Shown here in pieces: positions 1-5,906 of a DNA stretch of 13,559 bases; within the stretch, counting starts at the first letter, position 1; every line of letters starts with the position of its first letter. The position numbers and the translations under genes were made by a program. Source of the stretch: Veillonella absiana (lineage in GTDB: Bacteria; Bacillota; Negativicutes; Veillonellales; Veillonellaceae); NCBI RefSeq assembly GCF_032970905.1, contig NZ_JAWJZA010000028.1. One strand, written 5' to 3'. The notes below the pieces were generated by a model, which made no database searches, was not told the DNA's origin, and worked only from the letters and a program-made list of their open reading frames with translations.

Positions 1-2
1 TA

Positions 3-77
3 CCTAGAAAGTCCCTTGGGTATGATACGCCTGATGATTTATTTGAAGCTTATTTAGATACCGTCTATGCAGCTTAA
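3..77 (+). CDS. IS30-family transposase, C-terminal end (partial, cut by window edge)
   Basis: Only the last 24 codons are in the window, ending in TAA at 75-77. The peptide begins PRKSLGYDTPDDLFEAYL, which resembles the conserved tail of IS30-family DDE transposases (the usual form is RPRK-LG--TP-E-F). The catalytic residues would lie upstream of the window. The identification rests on this short motif. The orientation shows that the element lies to the left and ends shortly after the stop codon, so the adhesin locus sits immediately beside an insertion sequence. Whether the full copy is intact cannot be seen. Confidence 0.7.
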   Translation, partial: PRKSLGYDTPDDLFEAYLDTVYAA

Positions 78-119
78 ATTATTTGGTTAAAGGTGTTCAA
101 TTTGAACTTGCAATTTTAG
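78..119 (+). mobile_element. Probable right end of the IS30-type element
   Basis: Just after the transposase stop there is a stretch containing gttcaatttgaac (95-107), itself a perfect 6+1+6 inverted repeat, followed by ttgcaatttta. The end of an IS30-type element is expected within a few tens of bases of the transposase stop, so this is the likely right terminal repeat. The left end and the target duplication are outside the window, so the exact boundary is unproven. Confidence 0.35.
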
Positions 120-382
120 TAATGAAAGTTTATAATTGAATTAAGAAATTAGTTATAGATACCTTGACAATTAATTGACAATTAATGATGAATATTATGA
201 AATTCTGTTTAGATTAAATAAAGAATGCATTAAATTAAGAATGTGTTAAATTAAGAATGTGTTAAATTAAGAATGTGTTAAATTAAGAATGTGTTAAATT
301 AAATTCTTATTGATTTAATTTGATAGATTTTCATTTTATGTATTTTAAGTAAGTTGAATCTTTAGATAATGGGAGGGTTTTT
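120..382. other. AT-rich intergenic region upstream of the adhesin
   Basis: No gene is seen. The region holds an 11-bp tandem duplication of ttgacaattaa (164-174 and 175-185), the five-copy 16-bp repeat (221-300), and an AT-only hairpin with arms aaattaaat (296-304) and atttaattt (313-321). The promoter of the adhesin should be here. A weak candidate is TTGATA (320-325) with either TATTTT (341-346, 15-bp spacing) or TTTTAA (343-348, 17-bp spacing), and neither is convincing. TTGACA also occurs twice in the 11-bp repeat without a good -10 box at the right distance. Confidence 0.5.
221..300. repeat. Five tandem copies of a 16-bp repeat
   Basis: The unit is aagaatgtgttaaatt. The first copy (221-236) differs at two bases (gcat instead of gtgt). 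The next four (237-252, 253-268, 269-284, 285-300) are identical. The array ends 82 bases before the adhesin start codon, so it lies near or just upstream of the likely promoter. Identical neighbouring copies point to recent expansion by slippage, so the copy number may differ between strains. Confidence 0.95.
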
Positions 383-1642
383 ATGAACAAGTTTAAAGTG
401 ATTTGGAATGCTAAAAAAGGTTGTAACGTAGTTACATCTGAAACTGCAAAAGGTACATGCCGTTTTCAAGGTATAGCTTGATTAGCTGCAGCGGCTGTGT
501 TGGGGTTGACTGTAGTTGCTGGTGGTGTGAACATGGTTAGTGCGGATGTTGTTTTGAATGGTTATAATACAACAGTTACAGGTTGGGGTTCGATATTGCA
601 TCCGTATAGAGTGACCGCTAATACAGATAATACGACAATAGCAACGATTAATAATGAGTTAGCAGCTAAAACAACAACCTTGACAGTGGACGAAAATGGC
701 ACTGTAACCGCGGGCGGCGATACAACTAGTCTAGTGACAGGCGATAGTGTGGCACAAGCGATTAATGCTGCCGGCTTAAAAGATGGGGTGACTACGGTAA
801 CTTCCGGGGATGACTCTGTGATAGTAAATGATACTCCTGATGGTAAAAACCATGAGTATAAGGTACAAGTTGATTATAGTAAAGTAGCTGAAAAGACTAA
901 ATTAAGTTATAAAGATAATGGTGGCACAGCGAAACAGGTAAGCTTGAAAGATGGGTTAAACTTCGTTGGTACTAATAATATTACAATGGCAACCGGTGAT
1001 AACGGACAAGTGACTGCTACATTGAATCCTGAGTTGAAGAATGTAAGCTCTATTTCTAATGGAGACACAACAGGCAGTAAGATTACATTAGGCGGTAACG
1101 GCGATAAGAACATTAGTGTTAACGGTGGTAAAATTACAAATGTAGCACCTGGTACTGCTGCTAATGATGTAGCTACTGTAGGTCAAGTACAAGAGGCTAA
1201 GAACGGTATCAACGGAGCCCTTCGTGGTTTGGATAGTAAAATCAACACAACTGGTGCAAATGCAGCAGCATTGGCTGGGTTGAAACCAATCCAATACGAT
1301 CCATTGGAACCAACTCAAATCATGGCAGCATATGGTCATTATCATAATAAATCTGCTGTAGCAGTTGGTGTGGCTCATTTCACTAATGAAAGTACTATGT
1401 TCCACGCTGGTGTAACTCTTGATGATCAAGATAACATGTTCAATGTGGGTGTAACTAAAAAATTAGGTTCTTCCGCAGCTAAAAAAGCAATCCCTGAACG
1501 TTATCAAGGTGGTCCAATTAGCTCTGTATACGTAATGAACGATGAAATTACTGCATTGAAAGAAGAAAATGCAAGAATTAAACAAGAAAATGAAGATACT
1601 AAAGCTAAATTAGCAATGGTTATGGCAAAATTAGGTTTATAA
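383..1642 (+). pseudogene. YadA-type trimeric autotransporter adhesin, interrupted by an in-frame TGA in the signal region
   Basis: The natural start is ATG 383, six bases after gggaggg. It opens with an ESPR-like leader (MNKFKVIWNAKKGCNVV), followed by a hydrophobic stretch (LAAAAVLGLTVVAGG). Codon 33 (479-481) is TGA. The frame then stays open to TAA at 1640-1642, about 419 codons in all. The rest is a short passenger rich in T, N, G and V, a neck motif (KITNVAPGTAANDVATVGQV), an anchor-like segment (LKPIQYDPLEPTQIMAAYG) and a C-terminal coiled coil (EITALKEENARIKQENED) typical of Negativicute adhesins. This is short for the family. Starting at GTG 497 would leave no ribosome site and an incomplete signal peptide. 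As written, the gene probably makes no surface protein unless TGA is read through, reverts, or is a sequence error. The intact downstream frame suggests a recent lesion or a donor copy for recombination. Confidence 0.85.
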
Positions 1643-1660
1643 TCTGAAAGTTATTAACAT

Positions 1661-2293
1661 ATGAAACGTTTAATTCAAGTAGCAAGTGTATTGTCAGTAT
1701 TAGCAGTCGGCGCTTTCACAGCGCCGGCTCAAGCTGAATATGTAGATGTATTAATGAATCCAGCCACAGGTAATGAAACAGTATTAACTGCCACTCAAGA
1801 GGCTGGTACAGTAGTGGCACCTAGTGAAAGTTTGCGAGAATTAGCAGCATCCTATAATGCTTGGTATGCAGCTGAAGAAGGTAAAACATACACAATTCCA
1901 GTTGCTGGCGGTTCATCTGTTACCTATACATGTCAAGAATTAGCTAATAAAAAGCTAATGGACTTCATCAATGTAAGAACTGATTTTTATCTTGGTTTCC
2001 ACCGTTGGAATAGCGAAAGCTATGGTTGGACTAAATTGGATGCCATCCGTAATCAAGCCGCTAACGTGATTGATCAACCGGTACATGGTAACTTCCGTAA
2101 AGTCGATTTATGGGCTGCTATTAACGGCAAAGCCGTTCGAGGTTTCGATGCAAATACGTTGGTATCCATCGTAGGCAACGAAATGAAAGACGTATACTCA
2201 TCAGAGTTACGTACTTATGCAAACGAAGTGATGATATTCGCTCTACGCGAAACTATGCGTGCTAGCGAATTCAAAATGTATGCTGATCAATAA
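1661..2293 (+). CDS. Small secreted protein of unknown function
   Basis: This is a 210-residue protein with a clear Sec signal peptide: positive MKR, a hydrophobic core (VLSVLAVGAF), and a cleavage site after AQA at residue 25. The mature part has one cysteine (about residue 91, in TYTCQEL) and is otherwise mixed helix-like sequence, with several tryptophans and tyrosines in the middle (NAWYAAEEG, FHRWNSESYGW). It has no transmembrane segment beyond the signal and no lipobox. I do not recognise a family. It starts 18 bases after the adhesin stop with only a weak ribosome site, and a strong terminator lies 142 bases downstream, so it is probably cotranscribed with the adhesin. It should be periplasmic or at the cell surface. 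A role as adhesin partner is only inferred from position. Confidence 0.75.
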   Translation: MKRLIQVASVLSVLAVGAFTAPAQAEYVDVLMNPATGNETVLTATQEAGTVVAPSESLRELAASYNAWYAAEEGKTYTIPVAGGSSVTYTCQELANKKLMDFINVRTDFYLGFHRWNSESYGWTKLDAIRNQAANVIDQPVHGNFRKVDLWAAINGKAVRGFDANTLVSIVGNEMKDVYSSELRTYANEVMIFALRETMRASEFKMYADQ

Positions 2294-2434
2294 TTTGATA
2301 TTATAATTTGGCCTTCATGATGGTGATCGATGATATTGCTTTATTGATACACTGATTAGGAATTCGGGTTTTGAATGTCATAGTAGATGAAATAGAGAGC
2401 GTCAAACTTGTTAGAGAGACATAGAAAAATAGAG

Positions 2435-2466
2435 AAGAGGCACCTCCGATGGGAGGTGCCTCTTTT
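2435..2466 (+). terminator. Strong rho-independent terminator of the adhesin unit
   Basis: A perfect 13-bp stem (aagaggcacctcc at 2435-2447 with ggaggtgcctctt at 2452-2464) closes a gatg tetraloop and runs into a T tract. The A residues at the left foot could also let it work on the opposite strand. Confidence 0.9.
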
Positions 2467-2480
2467 GATGATATAAAATA

Positions 2481-2521
2481 AAAACGACACCTCGTACACG
2501 GTGTTGGTTTCTGCTACCTAT
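2481..2521 (-). terminator. Terminator of the LysR gene; copy 1 of a 41-bp repeat
   Basis: The stem is formed by aaaacgacacc (2481-2491) and ggtgttggttt (2500-2510) around an 8-base loop. It is imperfect in this copy. Read on the minus strand it ends in gtcgttttt, so it best serves the LysR gene, which stops at 2546. It matches 4282-4322 at 37 of 41 positions, including the unpaired flank ctgctacctat. Confidence 0.75.
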
Positions 2522-2545
2522 GGCAAGCAATACTGTCGAATTATA

Positions 2546-3430
2546 CTATCCTTTAATCCGGGTGCTTAACTCAGCCAAGAACCGTGCCACCGTAGGAGAA
2601 CATACCTGATGCTGTTTAGTCACAACATACCAGGTACCACTCATGCTTGGCTCTAATGGGCGAGTGGTCAAATCTGGATGAGCAACCATATCGATGAGGC
2701 CACTGATAGCGAGCATATAGCCGATACCTTGAGACACGAGGTAGGTAGCGTTATTGATGAGATTATAGGTGGCAGCAATATTGAGTGCTGAACGACTGGT
2801 GCCGAATAATTCATAATCCACGGGATTTACAAAACCTTGTCGTGATAGAATGAGTGGCAAGGTTTTTAATTCTTCTCTAGGTATGGCGGAATATTTGGTT
2901 AAGTCATCATCTTTTGGTAGCACTAGTACGAATTCATCCTCATCGGGAAGGGGCATATAATCATAACCCTCTTTGAATTGTGGTTCAAATACCAATCCAA
3001 TATCAAGGAGACCTTTTTCGAGCCGATCCATGATAACGATGTGGTCTCCTGTATACATATTGAATTGAATTTGCGGATGGATACGTTGTAAGCCCTTGAA
3101 CACTGAAATAATGGTGTTCATTTGTATTGTTTCACCGCAACCGAAGTAAATATTGCCATTTAATAGCTCTTGATTTTCCTTGAGTGCAGACTCCGTTGTC
3201 TCCATCAAGGCGATGATTTCTTGCCCTCGTTGTTGAAGGTATCGACCTTCTTCGGTGAGGGTAATTTTGCGTTTGCCGCGAATGAATAATATTTTCCTGA
3301 TTTGTTTCTCCAGGTCCTGCATTTGTTTTGATAATGTGGACTGCGTAATATGGAGGCTTTCAGCAGCACGAGTAATATTTTCCTCGTGTGCGATGGCTAG
3401 AAAATATTGTAATAATCTTGTTTCGATCAT
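2546..3430 (-). CDS. LysR-family transcriptional regulator
   Basis: The 294 residues are the usual length for the family. An N-terminal winged helix-turn-helix (about residues 1-60) carries the typical pattern LLQYFLAIAHEENITRAAE, LHITQSTLSKQMQDLE and KITLTEEG. The rest is the periplasmic-binding-like effector domain (about 88-290). It is divergent from the cupin gene at 3843, the standard arrangement for a LysR protein that controls its neighbour and itself in response to a small ligand. The ligand cannot be deduced. The start is ATG at 3430, with an AAAGGG site about ten bases upstream on the minus strand and a good promoter at 3454-3482. It ends before the 41-bp repeat terminator. Confidence 0.93.
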   Translation of the reverse strand: MIETRLLQYFLAIAHEENITRAAESLHITQSTLSKQMQDLEKQIRKILFIRGKRKITLTEEGRYLQQRGQEIIALMETTESALKENQELLNGNIYFGCGETIQMNTIISVFKGLQRIHPQIQFNMYTGDHIVIMDRLEKGLLDIGLVFEPQFKEGYDYMPLPDEDEFVLVLPKDDDLTKYSAIPREELKTLPLILSRQGFVNPVDYELFGTSRSALNIAATYNLINNATYLVSQGIGYMLAISGLIDMVAHPDLTTRPLEPSMSGTWYVVTKQHQVCSPTVARFLAELSTRIKG

Positions 3431-3453
3431 AGGAAGGCCCTTTGTGAAAGTAA

Positions 3454-3482
3454 TGTATAATACGGTGGTTGAATGCTGTAAA
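3454..3482 (-). promoter_or_regulatory. Promoter of the LysR gene
   Basis: On the minus strand there is a TTTACA -35 box (3477-3482), a 17-bp spacer and a TATACA -10 box (3454-3459). Transcription would begin near 3447, giving a leader of roughly 17 bases. Confidence 0.6.
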
Positions 3483-3495
3483 TTTGTACTTGAGG

Positions 3496-3512
3496 TTAAT
3501 TCTATACATTAA
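3496..3512. promoter_or_regulatory. Candidate LysR-type operator
   Basis: TTAAT and ATTAA form a dyad separated by seven bases, placed between the two divergent promoters just upstream of the LysR -35 box. The shape and position suit a LysR recognition site (T-N11-A type dyad). In such AT-rich DNA this could be chance. Confidence 0.3.
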
Positions 3513-3556
3513 TTTTATCATTCCTAAAAACGATAGTAAATAATTGAATATAACTG

Positions 3557-3586
3557 TTGGCTATTTATAGCAGAGCTCATTATACT
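3557..3586 (+). promoter_or_regulatory. Promoter reading toward the cupin gene
   Basis: There is a TTGGCT -35 box (3557-3562), an 18-bp spacer and a TATACT -10 box (3581-3586). The expected start is near 3593. It lies directly before the remnant at 3596-3728 and about 250 bases before the cupin gene, so the cupin transcript would have a long leader containing the remnant. Confidence 0.55.
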
Positions 3587-3595
3587 GTGACTATA

Positions 3596-3728
3596 AGGAT
3601 AATTTGTAAATGCTACCATTATATAATCAAGCATTCTACTAAATGTAATGAAAGAAGGACGTCGATTCTCAGCTCATGTGACAGAGTCTGAATTGGCACA
3701 GTGGAGCAAGGGTTTGTTGAATAAATAA
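3596..3728 (+). pseudogene. Probable internally deleted gene remnant
   Basis: A ribosome site (aaggat, 3596-3601) is followed by ATG 3610 and a ten-codon frame (MLPLYNQAFY) that stops at 3640. Overlapping it in another frame, from ATG 3648 to TAA 3726-3728, is a 26-codon piece with normal protein composition ending GRRFSAHVTESELAQWSKGLLNK. It looks like the C-terminus of a longer globular protein. The two parts sit behind a good promoter and would fit a gene reduced to its head and tail by an internal deletion. The parent family is not identified. A real small protein from ATG 3648 is the alternative, but I see no ribosome site for it. Confidence 0.4.
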
Positions 3729-3829
3729 GATACAGTTTCTTGGATAAAATAAGAAGTTAGTGTATTGAATACATAAGAATTTAGTTTCTTGGATGCACAA
3801 GCATATAGTTTGTTAAGTTAGCATTTAGG
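3711..3829. repeat. Degenerate tandem repeat of about 24 bp, five units
   Basis: Successive units begin at about 3711, 3734, 3759, 3783 and 3807 and follow the pattern agttt-ttg-ata--ataaga. Units 2 and 4 share agtttcttggat exactly. The array overlaps the end of the gene remnant and runs up to the cupin ribosome site. Units are 23-25 bp and diverged, so this is either an old array or a set of regulator sites. Confidence 0.5.
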
Positions 3830-3842
3830 AAGAGGTAGAGTT

Positions 3843-4277
3843 ATGAAATACATGGATAAAGCAGAATTTGATAAAGTGAACACATTTGGCACTGGTGAAT
3901 TTAATAGTGCGTACGCACAATATTTTATTAACGATTCCTATTTGAACCCGTTGATTGCACCAGGCACATCTACGGTACCAATGTTTAATGTAACATTTGC
4001 ACCGGGTTGTCGTAATAATTGGCATATTCATCATGCTTCTAAATGGGGCGGACAAATTTTGATTTGTCATGCTGGCGAAGGTTGGTATCAAGAAGAAGGG
4101 AAAGAACCAGTGAGCCTCACACCTGGAACAGTGATCAATATTCCTCCAGAAGTAAAACATTGGCATGGTGCGAAAAAGAATACTTGGTTTGCCCATATTG
4201 CCATCGAAGCGCCAGGTGAAAATACAAGTAACGAATGGTGTGAACCTGTGACTGATGAAGTGTATAATGCGTTATAA
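3843..4277 (+). CDS. Single-domain cupin protein
   Basis: The 144 residues form one cupin barrel. The first cupin motif shows His61 and His63 (NNWHIHHASK) and Gln71 where many cupins have glutamate. The second shows PGTVINIPPEVKHWHGA with His106. These would bind a divalent metal. Close relatives with the WHIHH--GGGQ--I pattern are often annotated as cupin or carboxymuconolactone-decarboxylase-associated proteins, with no settled reaction. It is cytoplasmic, with no signal. The start ATG 3843 has a purine-rich site (ggaagaggtagag) just before it. It is divergent from the LysR gene and is the likely regulatory target. The 3' end overlaps the stop of the convergent dinD-like gene by a few bases and leads directly into a terminator. 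Confidence 0.85.
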   Translation: MKYMDKAEFDKVNTFGTGEFNSAYAQYFINDSYLNPLIAPGTSTVPMFNVTFAPGCRNNWHIHHASKWGGQILICHAGEGWYQEEGKEPVSLTPGTVINIPPEVKHWHGAKKNTWFAHIAIEAPGENTSNEWCEPVTDEVYNAL

Positions 4278-4793
4278 AACAAAAACGACACCTCGTAGGC
4301 GGTGTCGTTTTCTGCTACCTATTTGGTTTGGTTTCAAATCTTCACGAATCAATAGCCTTTTTTGATCCTCGTTGAGTTCGTTGAATTGTTCTCTTATTTT
4401 TTGCTCACGAGTTTTGACTGCAAAATAAGTTTGCGCTAATGCGATGACTTTTTTCCGTGAATCACCGTTCATGGCTATTAGATAACACGCATATCTAGTT
4501 AGTTCGTAGTCATGAACTGTTTTTTCTAGTAGCCCAGCTTTAACGATTTTCCTGACGTCAGGAAAATGCAAAGACACCGCATTTCCACTGGTTTTACAAG
4601 CATCGATTGCTTTCAGGATTACTTTATGGAAATTTTCCCATTTTCCATAAGTAAGTACTGTTTGTAACTCTCGCGCTAGCCAATACTCCGAGCCATCATC
4701 TCTAACGTGTTTAATTGATTGAAATGGGTTAGTAGCATGAGTTTCTGTAACAGCACCTGGTCCTGCTGACTCATCAAAGAAGAAGTAATACAT
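4272..4793 (-). pseudogene. DinD-like (BRO N-terminal domain) protein, truncated at the C-terminus
   Basis: The frame encodes 173 residues. Residues about 24-140 match the N-terminal half of DNA-damage-inducible protein D: FQSIKHVRDDGSEYWLAREL, ACKTSGNAVSLHF, DYELTRYACYLIAMNGD and ALAQTYFAVKTREQK. DinD is an SOS-induced modulator of RecA filaments in E. coli and is about 274 residues long. Here similarity stops near LREDLKPNQ, and the last 16 residues (IGSRKRHRLRGVVFVL) are translated from the 41-bp terminator repeat, so the C-terminal 100 or so residues are missing. The start is secure: ATG 4793 has a perfect AGGAGGT site. It is convergent with the cupin gene. I call it a truncated gene, though a short stable N-terminal product could still be made. 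Confidence 0.75.
4282..4322. terminator. Bidirectional terminator; copy 2 of the 41-bp repeat
   Basis: A perfect 11-bp stem (aaaacgacacc, 4282-4292; ggtgtcgtttt, 4301-4311) surrounds an 8-base loop, with A and T tracts on both sides. It should stop the cupin transcript on the plus strand and the dinD-like transcript on the minus strand. The conserved flank ctgctacctat (4312-4322) does not pair and is shared with the copy at 2481-2521. Confidence 0.85.
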
Positions 4794-4831
4794 ATTGACC
4801 TCCTATTCACACTTTAAATACACACTATTTT

Positions 4832-4846
4832 AAAAGTATTACTTTT
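4832..4846. promoter_or_regulatory. Palindrome upstream of the dinD-like gene, possible operator
   Basis: aaaagtattactttt is a perfect 6+3+6 dyad, 39 bases upstream of the dinD-like start on the minus strand, where its promoter should lie. It does not match the LexA boxes I know (GAAC-N4-GTTC or CTG-N10-CAG), so SOS control is not shown. Confidence 0.35.
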
Positions 4847-4984
4847 GTAAACTGGATTTAGAGCCGTAATTGATTTGATTCTATTATAGTAAACTTCCAA
4901 ATGTATCACAATACACCATACCCTATGTTCCTAGCAGTGACATTAGTCAACACTATTTCTTTTTGATATATTCTTGCTAATGAA

Positions 4985-5013
4985 CTTACACACTAATGTA
5001 CCTATGGTACAAT
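4985..5013 (+). promoter_or_regulatory. Promoter of trmK with an overlapping palindrome
   Basis: There is a CTTACA -35 box (4985-4990), a 17-bp spacer and a TACAAT -10 box (5008-5013) extended by TGG. The spacer and -10 box are overlapped by the perfect dyad tgtacctatggtaca (4997-5011). A protein binding there would block the promoter. Confidence 0.55.
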
Positions 5014-5060
5014 ATGGGATATAGATTAACTATTACACTGAATATATAAAGGATACAATT

Positions 5061-5807
5061 GTGAAGATTCGAACTATGACGGATCGTCTAGAAGCAGTGT
5101 TCACCATTATCCCTACAGCGAATGCTATTGGCGATATTGGTACGGATCACGGCTATATGGCGGTCGAATTATTAACGCGAGGTAAGGCAAACAGTGTTAT
5201 CGCTGGGGACGTAAATAAAGGTCCGTTGGCCTCTGCGGCAGCATACATCAAAAAACGTGGACTAGATGATAACATAGAATGTCGATTAGGCAATGGATTA
5301 CAGGCTACGAAGGTAGGCGAACTACAAGGTGCTGTCATCTGTGGCATGGGCGGATTCCTCATGCGAGATATTGTTGACGAAGGTCCCGAATTATTAGATT
5401 TCTATGTGCTGCAACCACAAAATGGACAAGCGGAGTTACGTCAGTACATGGTGCAGCAAGGTTACAAAATCCTACGTGATATTGTCATGACCGATATGGG
5501 GAAAATGTACCAAGCCTTTTTGGCAGTTCGTAGTGATGTTGTGGAACAGTACATCTCAGAAAGTGGTCCTATTACACCAAAACGTGTAGTGGAAGAAAAT
5601 CCTTATGATGGATTAGAATCAAACTCTATGTTGTGGCTCGTAGGTGCTTGGGCAGAGCAAGAACGCCCTGAGCTATGGCGTGAACATATTGAGTTTTTGA
5701 TCTACCAACGTCAATGTGCCATAGATGGTATGACTACAGAACTGGCACATACAGAGAAATACCAAGAATTAGAACGAGAAATCCAAGAATTAAAAACGTA
5801 TGTATAG
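5061..5807 (+). CDS. trmK: tRNA (adenine(22)-N1)-methyltransferase TrmK
   Basis: The 248-residue cytoplasmic Rossmann-fold enzyme transfers a methyl group from S-adenosylmethionine to N1 of adenine 22 in tRNA. Motif I is DIGTDHGYMAVEL (residues 25-37). Further conserved parts are GDVNKGPLASA (49-59), the GMGG loop (95-98) and LQPQNG (117-122). The C-terminal 50 residues look like a helical coiled coil (HTEKYQELEREIQELK), as in the family. The start is GTG 5061 with an aaagga site eight bases upstream. The neighbour nif3 follows after 99 bases, the same order as yqfN-yqfO in Bacillus. Length and motifs are complete. Confidence 0.93.
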   Translation: MKIRTMTDRLEAVFTIIPTANAIGDIGTDHGYMAVELLTRGKANSVIAGDVNKGPLASAAAYIKKRGLDDNIECRLGNGLQATKVGELQGAVICGMGGFLMRDIVDEGPELLDFYVLQPQNGQAELRQYMVQQGYKILRDIVMTDMGKMYQAFLAVRSDVVEQYISESGPITPKRVVEENPYDGLESNSMLWLVGAWAEQERPELWREHIEFLIYQRQCAIDGMTTELAHTEKYQELEREIQELKTYV

Positions 5808-5906
5808 GTACAGCCACCTAATCTAAATGGCTTGAATATTGCGTATTAGGCACAACAGATATGGTGGGTTGATGAAAATTAGAAAATTAAATGTGTAGGA
5901 GGCCTT

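Larger units (their letters stand above)
4794..5060. other. Divergent intergenic region between the dinD-like gene and trmK
   Basis: No gene is seen. It contains the minus-strand ribosome site of the dinD-like gene, the palindrome at 4832-4846, and the trmK promoter with its own palindrome (4985-5013). The stretch 4850-4980 is plain AT-rich sequence in which I see no hairpin or repeat. Confidence 0.5.

Noticed and set aside
221..300. Possible CRISPR array
   Set aside because: The repeats are 16 bp and directly adjacent with no spacers, and there are no cas genes.
479..481. TGA read as an amino acid (tryptophan or selenocysteine)
   Set aside because: The other genes here show no internal TGA, and no selenocysteine-type hairpin is evident after it.
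497..1642. Adhesin starting at GTG 497
   Set aside because: There is no ribosome site there, the signal peptide would be cut short, and the clear ESPR-like leader and gggaggg site lie upstream at 371-385 in the same frame.
2294..2434. Possible small gene after the secreted protein
   Set aside because: No open frame with a ribosome site is found; it looks like a 3' untranslated stretch up to the terminator.
3255..3512. Plus-strand open frame over the LysR start
   Set aside because: It is antisense to the LysR helix-turn-helix region and has no ribosome site or recognisable motif.
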